From NCBI GenBank assembly GCA_020635655.1, contig JACJZI010000004.1, positions 1 to 64,000 of the forward strand: a stretch of 64,000 nt of DNA, in the 5' to 3' direction. Below, in pieces: positions 10,001 to 17,665 of this stretch. The first letter of the stretch is position 1. Each line of letters starts with the position of its first letter. The DNA is from Flavobacteriales bacterium. Lineage in GTDB: Bacteria > Bacteroidota > Bacteroidia > Flavobacteriales_F > PHOS-HE28. Both the position numbers and the translations under genes were made by a program. The notes beneath the pieces were generated by a model that saw only the letters and a list, made by a program, of their open reading frames with translations, did no database searches and was not told the DNA's origin.

Positions 10001-10765
10001 CTCGTCTCCTGGCAGGACTGCGCGCCGAGCACCATCCTCCGCGTGGAATTGCAGGGCGCGTTCGATGCGCAGTCCGGTCTGATGCGCGACGCACTGCGGT
10101 CATCCGGCTACCTGCCCACCTCCGAACCGTACACGGGTCTTGGTTATACCCAGGCCATGGGCGGCGGAGGCGAAACGGTCCCGGGGGCCACACTGAACAT
10201 CACCGGGTCCAACGCCATTGTGGACTGGGTGCTGGTGGAGTTGCGGGACAAGAACGATCCCACCACCATCGTGGCGACAAAATGTGCCCTGGTCCAGCGT
10301 GATGGTGACGTGGTCGGCGTCGACGGCTACCCCCGGTTGCTGTTCAACGTCCCAGCGGACCAATACTACGTGGCCGTCCGGCACCGGAACCACCTGGGTG
10401 TGATGACGGCGGCACCGCAGGTCCTGGGTGCGCACGATCGTTCGATCGACCTGACGCTCGGCTCCACTTCCACCTATGGGTCAAGCGCGCGCAAGCAACT
10501 GACCAGTGGGCGCTATGGTCTGTGGAGCGGCAACGTCACCAATGACGGGGCACTGAAGTATACCGGTGCGAACAACGATCGCGATCCGATCCTGACGTCC
10601 ATCGGTGGTCTGGTGCCCACGGCCGTGATCACGGGGTATCACCGTACTGATGTGAACATGGACGGATTGGTGAAGTATGCCGGCGCCGACAACGACCGGG
10701 ACCCGATCATCGTGAACATCGGAGGTGCGGTGCCCACCGCCGTGCGCTTGGAGCAGCTACCGTGA
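7046..10765 (+). CDS. Secreted sugar-dehydrogenase-like / PKD / PA14 multidomain protein
   Basis: A 1239-aa exported protein. A signal peptide (core CFLLLLLVRSPLHAQ) is followed by a six-bladed glucose/sorbosone dehydrogenase-type propeller (about residues 40-530, with ALGLRNPYRMTLRPG and GDVGWNTWEELN). Two PKD domains (about 545-640 and 745-830, each with YAWDFGDGG) flank a third Ig-like stretch. A PA14-type carbohydrate-binding domain follows (about 840-990, REYWTGVGGGSVSDL). The C-terminus contains a twice-repeated NDGxxKYxGAxNDRDPI motif resembling a calcium-binding dockerin-like pair rather than a normal T9SS tail. An in-frame ATG at 7073 gives a tighter signal peptide and is an equally good start. 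A role in polysaccharide binding or oxidation at the cell surface is inferred. Confidence 0.85.
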   Translation: MSLSRSGPAMPWANVIEWSCFLLLLLVRSPLHAQTVPTDFADVSVVNGFNEPVGAAWDANGRMYVWEKQGKVWIVDNGVTLPTPLLDISPEVGNWRDHGMLGFALDPQFLSNGRIYVMYTVDRHYLMNYGTPAYDPATNDYYSATIMRITRYTAIGPNFTSVDPNSRTILLGETKKTGIPLLYESHSTGTLLFGEDGTLMVSCGDGADYGTADGGNDPTTYYAQALTDSILRTKENVGAYRSQLVDCLNGKILRLDPNTGDGVPSNPYYDPTAPRAPRSRVWALGLRNPYRMTLRPGTGSPDPADGDPGSLYIGDVGWNTWEELNVCTEAGMNFGWPLYEGMTAQNQYQSQNIVDLDAPNPLYDGVNCTQQYFYFKDLLKQDDLDHLNKHPNPCNPAVQIPSTIPHFFHSRPEIDWLHGNESRCGDYSGNTAVTFDLDDPNSPVPGPRFGGQASLGGVWVDGASLPQGYQNVYFNADYVSGWIRRFAFDTNDKPLQVYDFASNLGPLTWVGSGPDGCIWYINYLTNAVRRICYTQAIDLPPVAAATQSVQYGPGPLQVSFNGSASYDPEGGALTYAWDFGDGGSSSLVSPMHTFTAPANTPTTYGVTLTVTDNGNQTGQIHLIVSVNNTPPNVDITSIVDGSTYPIGVDTVYVLEADVTDAEHTDPQLTYSWRTILHHNSHTHPEAIDHNHITSSVISGVGCDGETYYFEVTLTVTDPGGLSATDTKYLYPRCQAIPPTALIQTDIQFGPGPLQVHFDGAGSYDPGGVVGYAWDFGDGGTSTDLAPTHTFTDTGDHLVTLTVTDGDGLTGVATTTIGVVTLEPPQCPGASGSVLREYWTGVGGGSVSDLLNYPSYPDSPNGTTHPTQFKAPTNFGNNYGTRMRGYIVPATTGTYHFTLTSDDASVAYLSANAEPKYKQQICSVPGYTGETQLDKYGSQRSNAVTLQAGVYYYVEVLHKEGSGGDHLTLWWEGPGIGTPTIIPGTYLVSWQDCAPSTILRVELQGAFDAQSGLMRDALRSSGYLPTSEPYTGLGYTQAMGGGGETVPGATLNITGSNAIVDWVLVELRDKNDPTTIVATKCALVQRDGDVVGVDGYPRLLFNVPADQYYVAVRHRNHLGVMTAAPQVLGAHDRSIDLTLGSTSTYGSSARKQLTSGRYGLWSGNVTNDGALKYTGANNDRDPILTSIGGLVPTAVITGYHRTDVNMDGLVKYAGADNDRDPIIVNIGGAVPTAVRLEQLP

Positions 10766-10933
10766 GGAGCGGACCCGATCCGGTCCGCGAGCGTCGGTGA
10801 ATGCCTTGAGATAGGCTTCCAACGTACGGCCCGGCGGCGCGTTGACCACGGCATCGAGCAGTACACGCGTGCGGAGATCGAGCACTCGGTGCAGGTCCTT
10901 GTCCTTCGCGTGATGGCGCTTTCCTAGGGTCAT
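10757..10933 (-). CDS. Small basic hypothetical protein
   Basis: A 58-aa open frame from the ATG at 10933. The product is basic, starts MTLGKRHHAKDKDLHRVLDL, and looks like two helices (RTRVLLDAVV and TLEAYLKAF) with GC-rich third codon positions like the neighbouring genes. Its end overlaps the end of the large + strand gene by 9 bp. I do not recognise a family. The frame stays open to 11098, but residues upstream of 10933 look non-coding. It could be a chance frame; only conservation in relatives would decide. Confidence 0.4.
   Translation of the reverse strand: MTLGKRHHAKDKDLHRVLDLRTRVLLDAVVNAPPGRTLEAYLKAFTDARGPDRVRSSR
10769..10788 (+). terminator. Hairpin after the large secreted protein gene
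   Basis: GCGGACC (10769-10775) and GGTCCGC (10782-10788) form a perfect 7-bp stem with a 6-nt loop, starting 4 nt after the stop codon of the + strand gene. There is no T tract, so termination activity is a guess. It also lies inside the end of the putative small gene on the other strand. Confidence 0.4.
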
Positions 10934-11023
10934 GATCGTGGCAGATGGAACAGCCCAAAAGTGTCCGCCTCCTGGCGGGGTGACAATACCCTGATCGAGG
11001 TACCAGCACGAAGCGTTGTGCAC

Positions 11024-11045
11024 ACGGGATCGTTCACGATCCCGT
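11024..11045. repeat. Perfect 10-bp inverted repeat with 2-nt spacer
   Basis: ACGGGATCGT, then TC, then ACGATCCCGT. It sits 71 bp before the start of the 11117 gene and 91 bp upstream of the small minus-strand frame, so it could be an operator for either, or a bidirectional transcription stop. Arm length and symmetry are beyond what neighbouring intergenic sequence shows. Confidence 0.5.
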
Positions 11046-11116
11046 CGGTCCACCGATGTTCCTGTAGATGACGGCCCGCACGGCGCAGGCACCAACATTA
11101 TCCCGAACGAACGACC

Positions 11117-12103
11117 ATGACCCGGATCTTTCTGCTCATGCTTGCGGTGGCTGCAAGCACCGGCCTATCCGCTCAGACGGAAGGCGTATATCAGGCCCTG
11201 AGCTATCAGGCGGTGGCGCGTGATGCCAACGGCGATCCCCTGCCGGGACAGGACGTGGGCCTGCAGTTCACCCTGACCGGCGGCCCGGGGACCATCTACA
11301 GCGAGACCCAGCAGGTGACCACCAACGCACAAGGGCTGTTCCGTGCGGAGATCGGCCTGGGCGACCACGCTGGCTGGCCGGCCTTGGGGAACCTGGAATG
11401 GGACCATCCCACCCACGCGTTCCATCTGCTCGTGGCCGCCGATGTGACCGGTGGCACCGATTACCAACCCCTTGGTGACGAGGTGCTGCGTGCGGTCCCT
11501 TTCGCACAGACCGCCCGGCAGGCGACCACCTTGCTGGACAGTGCCGTGGTGGTGAAAACCTCGCCGAAACAGGTGCTGGTGGACACCACGTATTTCCTGG
11601 GAGTGGGCACGCGTGACCCGGACACCACCCTGCATGTCGTGGGCCGGTTCAAATACCAGGACGGGAACGAGGCGGATGGAAGGTTCCTCTGCTCCGATGC
11701 CAGTGGCAATGCGTATTGGCGCGAGCCGGGTTTCACCGCCTCCTTCGGCATACCCGGCTCATTGGCACCGCTGAACACCGGGACCTGGCAGAGCGACTTC
11801 GTGATGCAGGTCTTCTTCTTCTTTCCGGAGTCGCGCGAAGTGCTCATGAGCTACAACATCTGCACGGACATGGGCAGCTCCGCACCGTTCTACGCACGCT
11901 TGGCGCTGGATGGCTCCCCGATCTTGGGCAGCAATTCCTATCAGGCCGGTGGCGCCATCATTTCGGTGGGCGCATCCGGCGTATTCACTGTTCCCGCCGG
12001 TACACATACCGTCACCGTGCAGTACAGTACCATCGCCACACCCGTCTATGACAACAATGACTACGAGAGCAGCATCTTCACCGTGAAGGTCCTGGACCAA
12101 TGA
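11117..12103 (+). CDS. Secreted protein with Bacteroidota 'YQAVARD' N-terminal domain
   Basis: A 328-aa exported protein of unknown function. A clear signal peptide ends at LSAQ (about residue 20). It is followed by LSYQAVARDANGDPLPGQDV and an alternating beta pattern (TETQQVTTNAQGLFRAEIG) that is very common at the N-terminus of Bacteroidota surface proteins. A short DxTLHVVGRFKYQDG segment near residue 175 resembles the linker of tail-fibre-like or C1q-like surface proteins, and the C-terminal third is beta-rich. No T9SS tail is recognisable. Probably displayed at the surface; a specific role is unknown. Confidence 0.75.
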   Translation: MTRIFLLMLAVAASTGLSAQTEGVYQALSYQAVARDANGDPLPGQDVGLQFTLTGGPGTIYSETQQVTTNAQGLFRAEIGLGDHAGWPALGNLEWDHPTHAFHLLVAADVTGGTDYQPLGDEVLRAVPFAQTARQATTLLDSAVVVKTSPKQVLVDTTYFLGVGTRDPDTTLHVVGRFKYQDGNEADGRFLCSDASGNAYWREPGFTASFGIPGSLAPLNTGTWQSDFVMQVFFFFPESREVLMSYNICTDMGSSAPFYARLALDGSPILGSNSYQAGGAIISVGASGVFTVPAGTHTVTVQYSTIATPVYDNNDYESSIFTVKVLDQ

Positions 12104-12124
12104 AAAGGTGCGGTCGTGGCGTGT

Positions 12125-12439
12125 TCAGCGGACCTTGGCCAGTTCCAACAGCACGTCCGCGTGGCAGGGGGCGTCCGACGTGCACCAACAGGCGAGGTCC
12201 TTGCCCCGAAGTTCTTGCGCTTCGTTCAGCACGCGGTCGCGGTAGGCAAGCTGTTCCTTGGTGAAGCCGTTCAGCGAACCAGCCGTCATCAACTGTCTGT
12301 ATCGGGCGATGCATTCCTCCCGGGTGCCGTCCCTTCCGATGATGAATGGGTTGCCCCATTTGGTGGTGCGGTCCACCTTTACAGCGTTCTCCGGCATGCG
12401 CCAGCCTTTGCTGCGTTGCAGACGGACGCGGTGAGGCAT
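12125..12439 (-). CDS. DUF4326 family protein
   Basis: A 104-aa protein matching the DUF4326 pattern: RVRLQRSKGWRMPENAVKVD at the N-terminus, TKWGNPF at about 30-36, and a C-terminal LACWCTSDAPCHADVLLELA with cysteines and histidine that could bind a metal. The family is widespread in bacteria and phages and has no established function. It is convergent with the 11117 gene and ends 22 bp from it. Confidence 0.82.
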   Translation of the reverse strand: MPHRVRLQRSKGWRMPENAVKVDRTTKWGNPFIIGRDGTREECIARYRQLMTAGSLNGFTKEQLAYRDRVLNEAQELRGKDLACWCTSDAPCHADVLLELAKVR

Positions 12440-12531
12440 GGAGGAAAGGTACGCCTCGGTGGTGCATCCCCAGGCATGGGCGCCCCTGCATCGGAGTGCA
12501 TGGACCCGTTCCCTTCGTTCATCGGATCAAG

Positions 12532-12893
12532 CCCCACTTCGTCCCTCTCAATGTGTTCGCCTTGGTGGCGATCGGTGGAAGTCGGACAGGCGATGCGCGG
12601 GACCTGAGCTTCGCTGGCAACATCACCATGGGCGCCATGCCGTAGTTCACCGGCATGATCGAGATCGCTGCCGCTTCCGGTGCTTCGCCACACCACCGCC
12701 ACGCTGCCGGTGTTCATTTTCGTGTGCGTGCTTCCGGCGAATATTCATGCGGCGCTGCAAAGCATTCACCACCAGGAAGCCATGAACGAAGGTCCGGGGC
12801 GCGCGACCTCTGGCTCTGCTCGCCGCTGCAGCTGTTCCACCGCCTGGGTGGCTTGTTTCAGCCGGTGGTGGGCGCGCCTTATTGTACGGTGTA
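12532..12893 (+). pseudogene. Remnant of a DoxX-like membrane protein gene
   Basis: Fragments of one small membrane protein are spread over two frames. FVPLNVFALVAIGG (from about 12536) and, after an in-frame TAG at 12643, FTGMIEIAAASG read in one frame. LPVFIFVCVLPANIHAALQS reads in a second frame. DLWLCSPLQLFHRLGGLF (about 12807-12860) returns to the first. The order SG-EI / FPANIxxAL / LWxRxPLQ is that of small DoxX-like proteins. At least one stop and two frameshifts make it a decayed gene. The 3' end overlaps the convergent lipoprotein gene. The identification rests on motif memory, not an alignment. Confidence 0.5.
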
Positions 12894-13550
12894 GCTCACC
12901 AGGTCGTATCGATAGCCCCAGTCGACCCCCGCCGGGAACTCGTAGTACCGGACCCTTCCCACCCCGGATACCCAATGGGACCGCGGGTCCTTCCATGCCG
13001 GCACCTCTGGCGTGGTGCCGAAGCTGATGGTGTGGGCATGCATCATGTAGGTGGAGAAGTCGCCCGCGGGTACGCTGATGTCCACCGGGGTCGACTGGAC
13101 CAGGAAGTTGTAAAGCACGGTGAACTGCCCCAGGCCTTCCTGGTAGATCACCGCATCCAATGGTGCACTGCAGAAGCGCACGACATGGTCCGAATTGACG
13201 AGAAAGGTCAGCGAGTCCTTCCACAGTTCCAGGTCCGAGGTCACCTGAGCATCCATGGCACGGCGCAGAATGGCATAGGTCGCGCCGTTCACCACGGAAT
13301 CGCCGGCGACATACACGCTGTCCGTCCGAACGGTCTCCAGCACAACATCGTTGCTGTCCACCTTGTTCTTGGTGTATTTCCAGTAGTTCCCGACGGTCAG
13401 GTTGCTGAAGGTGCCGATCTCCGGCAGCACTGTTCCAGGCGTCACCGTCGACGGATCCTCCCCCTCCTTCTGACAGGCGGCGAGTGCGAACGGGCCCATG
13501 AGTGCGATCAGGACCCAACGCCAACGCCTATCTGAGCGGGGCTTGCGCAT
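12879..13550 (-). CDS. Hypothetical lipoprotein
   Basis: From the ATG at 13550 this is a 223-aa protein with a twin-arginine-like basic start (RKPRSDRRWRW), a hydrophobic core, and the lipobox ALAAC, followed by an acidic QKEGEDPS linker. The body contains VGNYWKYTKNKVDSND, a pattern frequent in uncharacterised Bacteroidota lipoproteins, and is beta-rich to the end. The start overlaps the end of the upstream cupin gene by 23 bp, suggesting a two-gene operon. Function unknown. Confidence 0.72.
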   Translation of the reverse strand: MRKPRSDRRWRWVLIALMGPFALAACQKEGEDPSTVTPGTVLPEIGTFSNLTVGNYWKYTKNKVDSNDVVLETVRTDSVYVAGDSVVNGATYAILRRAMDAQVTSDLELWKDSLTFLVNSDHVVRFCSAPLDAVIYQEGLGQFTVLYNFLVQSTPVDISVPAGDFSTYMMHAHTISFGTTPEVPAWKDPRSHWVSGVGRVRYYEFPAGVDWGYRYDLVSYTVQ

Positions 13551-14061
13551 TCGATCGATGGGTGCGGGTCCGGTATTCTTGTCCATTTTCCTTTTCATCG
13601 AGCAAAGGGTTCGGTCCGAGCGGGTGGTACCCGCCGAAGTCGTCCCTGGAGAACACCGCGATCAGGTGCAGCACGGTGTCCCCGGCGTTGACGAAGGTAT
13701 GGGGTACATGCGCCGGCACGTTCACCACCACCGGACCTTTCACGGTGAACACGCTATCGGCGATGATGTAGGTGACGCGACCATTCTGGATGACGTGCGT
13801 CTCGTCGCTCAGATGCCAGTGCAGCGCTGGCCCACCGCCGGGCTGCGTCTCGGTCATCACCAGGGAGAGGTCGTCCAGTCCGTGCTCGTGCCCCCGCATC
13901 TGGTGCACCAGTTCGCCATCTCCGGCGTCCACCGTGCGCATGTCGGACAAATGGGTGATCAGCGGCCTGTCGGTGGGGAGATGATCGATCGGGCCATCGG
14001 CGGAGCAGGCGGAGAGCAGGAGAAGACCGATCGCGAAGGACAGGCGGAGGACGGCTGACAT
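13528..14061 (-). CDS. Cupin-domain lipoprotein
   Basis: A 177-aa lipoprotein (lipobox LLLSACS) with one cupin barrel. The motif GGGPALHWHLSDETHVIQNG supplies the first metal-binding histidines and glutamate, and VPAHVPHTFVNAG the second. Single-domain cupins of this kind bind a divalent metal; small-molecule binding or oxygenase activity in the periplasm is possible, but the substrate is unknown. The C-terminus is low-complexity and arginine-rich, and overlaps the start of the downstream lipoprotein gene. Confidence 0.83.
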   Translation of the reverse strand: MSAVLRLSFAIGLLLLSACSADGPIDHLPTDRPLITHLSDMRTVDAGDGELVHQMRGHEHGLDDLSLVMTETQPGGGPALHWHLSDETHVIQNGRVTYIIADSVFTVKGPVVVNVPAHVPHTFVNAGDTVLHLIAVFSRDDFGGYHPLGPNPLLDEKENGQEYRTRTHRSNAQAPLR

Positions 14062-14103
14062 GTGTGGAATGTACGATGGCCGAACGATGCGACGCGCCGA
14101 TCC

Positions 14104-14976
14104 TCAGCGCTTCATCACCCGCGCGATCCGGACACCTTTGCGCACCAGGTACGGTCCCGGTGCAAGTGTGGTGAGGTCGATGGTGGGCACCCGGGGATCC
14201 ATGGTGGAGAGTACGGTCCGTCCGGTGATGTCGAGCACCTCGATCGTGCTGAAGGTGCTGCCGCCCTCCACGGTCATGCGCCCCGATGCCGGGTTCGGGT
14301 ACAGGTGTAGTGCCGCGCTACCCGAAGTCGCCGGGTGCAGCCCCACGCCCAACAACGCACAGCCGTCCACGGTCAGCCAGGCGCCAGGTTCCGAATACGC
14401 GTGCATGCAGCCGAACTCTTCGTACAACTGGCACAGCCAACCGAAGAGACCACTGCTGGCCCCCACGCCTTCGATGATGGAGCGCCCCGGCTGGTCCAGC
14501 TGATAGCGTTTCAGCCAGTGCGATCCCAGCAGCACGGAGTCGATCGTGGTCACGGTCAGGCCAAGGTTGCAATCGCCATAGGTGCCTTGCAACACCGTCC
14601 CGGGCGTCAGGTCGAAGTCGTACAGCAGTTCCTCGTTCGTGTAGCCGGCCAGCACCGTGTACCATTTGCGTGCGGGCTCGTCCGCGCGGATCGCGGCGAG
14701 GTAGCGGTCCAGTGGCCAGGCCACGGGCGGGTCGGGTGAGCCCAGGCTCCCCACGCTGTCGACCCCGATCTGCCGCACCTTGGTGTACCAGAGGCCGCCG
14801 ATCAACGTATCGCCCGATGCGTTGCAGGTGTAGACCGAATGATGGGTGATCAGCCCGTCGTACAACCAATGCTCCTCATGCCACACGGCGCTGTCGTTGA
14901 TCGCGACGTTCTGCGCGGTGAGCGACAGTACGCACACCAACCCCATGAGCAGGGAGAGCGGTCGGAGGGTGATCAT
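14104..14976 (-). CDS. Secreted protein with T9SS type A sorting tail
   Basis: A 290-aa exported protein. The ATG at 14976 gives a signal peptide ending LSLTAQ. The C-terminal about 75 residues, starting LHLYPNPASGRMTVEG and ending YLVRKGVRIARVMKR, are a type IX secretion sorting domain (YPNPA, IDLTTLAPGPY). The middle region has cysteines and WYTVLAGYTNEELLYDF but no family I recognise. The frame is open to 15591, but that extension is antisense-type sequence lying over the YdeI-like gene. Exported to the cell surface by family rule. Confidence 0.82.
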   Translation of the reverse strand: MITLRPLSLLMGLVCVLSLTAQNVAINDSAVWHEEHWLYDGLITHHSVYTCNASGDTLIGGLWYTKVRQIGVDSVGSLGSPDPPVAWPLDRYLAAIRADEPARKWYTVLAGYTNEELLYDFDLTPGTVLQGTYGDCNLGLTVTTIDSVLLGSHWLKRYQLDQPGRSIIEGVGASSGLFGWLCQLYEEFGCMHAYSEPGAWLTVDGCALLGVGLHPATSGSAALHLYPNPASGRMTVEGGSTFSTIEVLDITGRTVLSTMDPRVPTIDLTTLAPGPYLVRKGVRIARVMKR

Positions 14977-15053
14977 GCGAACAAGTTCGCGCGCGCATCG
15001 GCTCCGGCCAAGGTCGATCGGGGCAGGGGGCGATCCGCGCCACGAACGGTTGA

Positions 15054-15632
15054 TCAATCCTCCAATCCCTTCCCCTGCATGATCCGCTCCAGATGCTTGG
15101 CGATGCGCGCCTCGCGGGTCTCGGGCCGTTTGGCGGAGGAGAAATGAAGGAGGTAGCCGCGCTGCCGTCCGGGGGTGAGCGCCTGGAAGGCCTTTTGCAA
15201 CGCGGGCAGCTCCTTCAGCTTGCGCGCGAACTCCTCGGGCATGGCGAACTCGGAGGTCTTCTTCAAAGCCACCTTGATCCCGGCCTTCTCCACGGCGATG
15301 GCCTCCTGGATGTAGGATCGCAGCACCGGTGCGAGCTTCCGTATTTCCTGGACGCCGGTGAATCGTACCTGCCGCGCGCTCTGCACATTTTCCGTCTGCT
15401 GCACGAGGATCCCGTGATCGTCCTTCAGGAGCGCGCCCTTGTGGAAGAGCAGGGCGCAATAGTCCTTGAAGCCGTGGATAAGGAAGACGTTCTTCCCTTT
15501 CAGCGTGTAGCACGGATGCCCCCACTTCAGCTCCTCGGTGAGGCCGCTGTCCAGGGCGATGCCGCGCAGGAGCGCATAGGCGGCCTGCCATGGTGAGGGT
15601 TTCTCGAAGAACCAGTCGACCTTGGGGTTCAT
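15054..15632 (-). CDS. YdeI/OmdA-like protein (DUF1801 plus C-terminal OmdA region)
   Basis: A 192-aa cytosolic protein of the YdeI family. The N-terminal half is DUF1801-like (ELKWGHPCYTLKGKNVFLI, then DYCALLFHKGALLKD). The C-terminal half is the OmdA region (LPALQKAFQALTPGRQRGYL, then the AKRPETREARIAKHL helix). The ATG at 15632 (MNPKVDWFFEK) matches the usual family start. It ends a same-strand pair with the DUF1801 gene 19 bp upstream; two related domains side by side suggest a functional link. Biochemical role is not established for the family. Confidence 0.87.
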   Translation of the reverse strand: MNPKVDWFFEKPSPWQAAYALLRGIALDSGLTEELKWGHPCYTLKGKNVFLIHGFKDYCALLFHKGALLKDDHGILVQQTENVQSARQVRFTGVQEIRKLAPVLRSYIQEAIAVEKAGIKVALKKTSEFAMPEEFARKLKELPALQKAFQALTPGRQRGYLLHFSSAKRPETREARIAKHLERIMQGKGLED

Positions 15633-15651
15633 GCGTCGCGGGTGATCGTGT

Positions 15652-16095
15652 TCAGGCCATCCATCCGGGGATCTTCGCCGCCTGCTTGATCCATCGGGTG
15701 AACTGCTCTTGATCAAAGCCTTGCTCGCCGATGTTGATCCAGCGCCCTTCCCGCGAGGCGCCGCCGGACGGCACGGGATCGAGGGAGGTGCCCTTGAAGA
15801 AGGTGAGCTTCACGTAGTTCGTGAAAACGTGGAACGAGGCGAACCAGCCCTGGCCGGGTACGCCATAGAATGGCGAGTTCCATTTGACGGCCTTCTGCAC
15901 GCCGGGTACCTTGCGGACGATCAGCGCGTCCAGCTTCCGACACACCTCCTTTTTCCAGCCCGGCACCGCCGCGATATAGGCTTGCACCGGCGCATGTCCG
16001 TCGGCTTTGGCCACCTGCGGGTTTCCGCCGGAGAGGAGCTTTGCGGGCCTGGGCCTTGCGGCCTTCTTCGGCGTGGCCTTGGGTTTGGAAGGCAT
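15652..16095 (-). CDS. DUF1801 domain protein
   Basis: A 147-aa protein with a lysine/proline-rich N-terminal tail (PSKPKATPKKAARPRP) and a DUF1801 fold: VQAYIAAVPGWKKEVCRKLD, then VKWNSPFYGVPGQGWFASF and the strand YVKLTFFKGTSLDP. The ATG at 16095 is preferred over one ten codons upstream because the lysine-rich tail begins there. It is 19 bp upstream of the YdeI-like gene, likely one operon. The basic tail suggests nucleic-acid contact, which is inference. Confidence 0.82.
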   Translation of the reverse strand: MPSKPKATPKKAARPRPAKLLSGGNPQVAKADGHAPVQAYIAAVPGWKKEVCRKLDALIVRKVPGVQKAVKWNSPFYGVPGQGWFASFHVFTNYVKLTFFKGTSLDPVPSGGASREGRWINIGEQGFDQEQFTRWIKQAAKIPGWMA

Positions 16096-16311
16096 GGTGG
16101 CGGCGTATGCGACAAAGTTGGGCAATTGCGCTGGACACCGTGTAGGAGGAAGGAACCGTGAATGATACGTGGATGGCGTTGTTCTCGGATATGGACCACC
16201 GATGGACGCGGGTCGACACGAATGAGGCGGCGATCAGGTTGGGCGCGGCTATCTTGGGCGCCATTCCCTGGGCGACGGTCACCGGTCGCTCGCGGGTCAA
16301 AGCTTCGGCGA

Positions 16312-17631
16312 GTGGCAGCGACACGCCAGGAACAGCGCACGGGACAGGGCCGGATCGGCCTGAAGGAGGCGATCTCGATCGGGATCGGGGGGATGGTGGG
16401 CGGCGGCATCTTCGCCGTGCTGGGCCTCGCGGTTTCGCTGGCGAAGGGCGGCACGCCGGTGGCCTTCCTGATCGCCGGTTGCATCGCCCTGATCACATCC
16501 TACAGCTATGTGAAGTTGTCGCTGGCCTATCCCGACAGTGGCGGCACGGTACGCTTCATCGATCAGGGCTTCGGCACCACGGTCTTCAGCGGTGCCATCA
16601 ACAACCTGCTCTGGGTCAGCTACATCATCATGCTGTCCCTCTATGCCTCGGCGTTCGGTTCGTACGCGCCCAACCTGCTGTCGCTTACCGGCGATCGGTC
16701 CGTCGACTTCCACATCTACGCCACCGCCATCATCGTGCTGGCCACGGTGATCAACTACTACAACATCGCGGTGGTGGGCCGTATCGAATCGTACGCGGTG
16801 ATCATCAAGCTGGTGATCCTGCTGGGTTTCGTCGGCATCGGGGTGTACGGGCTGTTCTCCGATCCCAACGTCGGTCAACTGGCCTTCGATCAATGGGAGA
16901 GCCCGCTGAAACTGTTCGCCGGCGCCATGGTCATCTTCGTGGCCTATGAGGGGTTCGAGTTGATCGCGAACGCGGCGCCGGACATCGTGTCACCGCAGCG
17001 GAACATCCCGCGGGCCTACTACGGCGCTGTGATCTTCGTGATGCTGCTGTACATCGTGATCGCCATCGTGACGGTGGGCTCGCTGGCGTTCGATCGCGTG
17101 GCGAAGGCACAGGACTACGTGTTGGCCGAGGCCGCCAGGCCGGTTCTGGGGCAGGTGGGCTTCACGATCATCACCATCGCCGCACTGATCTCCACCTTCT
17201 CCGCGATCAACGCCTCGCTCCTGGGCGGCAGCCGGGTCAACAACGAGATCGCTGAGGACGATGAACTGCCGAAGCATTTCACCGCGCGTCTATGGGGCCA
17301 GCCGATCGGCCTGCTGATCACCGCCGTGGCCACTGTCATTGTGGTGAACGCTTTCGGCCTGGAAAGCATCTCCACCGCCGGCAGCATCGGTTTCATCGGG
17401 ATCTTCGGCATCGTGAACCTCGTCGGTGTCAAGACGCATCGGGACATCGGCGCGCGACGCGGCATCCCGCTGACCGGGGCCATACTCTGCTTCATCGCCC
17501 TGGCCGTGCTCGTCCATCAGGAGGTCACCGCCGACCTGACGGGCGTTCTGCTCTCCGTCGGCATCATCGGCACCTGCTTCGCGATGGAGTGGGGCTACAA
17601 GCGGAGCGAACGGGCCAAAGAGACCAGTTGA
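16312..17631 (+). CDS. APC-superfamily amino acid permease
   Basis: About 439 aa from the GTG at 16312; twelve hydrophobic segments can be counted. The first one carries the substrate-site glycine motif IGIGGMVGGGIFAVLG typical of APC amino acid/polyamine transporters. VAYEGFELIANAAPD in the sixth segment and FSAINASLLGGSR in the eighth also match. The frame continues 50 codons upstream to an ATG at 16162, but those residues are arginine-rich and antisense-like, so the GTG start is favoured. Substrate cannot be inferred. It stands alone between divergent and convergent neighbours. Confidence 0.87.
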   Translation: MAATRQEQRTGQGRIGLKEAISIGIGGMVGGGIFAVLGLAVSLAKGGTPVAFLIAGCIALITSYSYVKLSLAYPDSGGTVRFIDQGFGTTVFSGAINNLLWVSYIIMLSLYASAFGSYAPNLLSLTGDRSVDFHIYATAIIVLATVINYYNIAVVGRIESYAVIIKLVILLGFVGIGVYGLFSDPNVGQLAFDQWESPLKLFAGAMVIFVAYEGFELIANAAPDIVSPQRNIPRAYYGAVIFVMLLYIVIAIVTVGSLAFDRVAKAQDYVLAEAARPVLGQVGFTIITIAALISTFSAINASLLGGSRVNNEIAEDDELPKHFTARLWGQPIGLLITAVATVIVVNAFGLESISTAGSIGFIGIFGIVNLVGVKTHRDIGARRGIPLTGAILCFIALAVLVHQEVTADLTGVLLSVGIIGTCFAMEWGYKRSERAKETS

Positions 17632-17665
17632 TCGCTGCCCGTCCGGATGTTGACCGCCTCCGGTC

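Noticed and set aside
14977..15591. Upstream extension of the T9SS gene over the YdeI-like gene
   Set aside because: It lies in another frame over a convincing gene and would bury the signal peptide at 14976.
16162..16311. N-terminal 50 codons before the APC permease GTG
   Set aside because: The encoded residues are arginine/tryptophan-rich and would precede the first membrane helix with no homologous counterpart.
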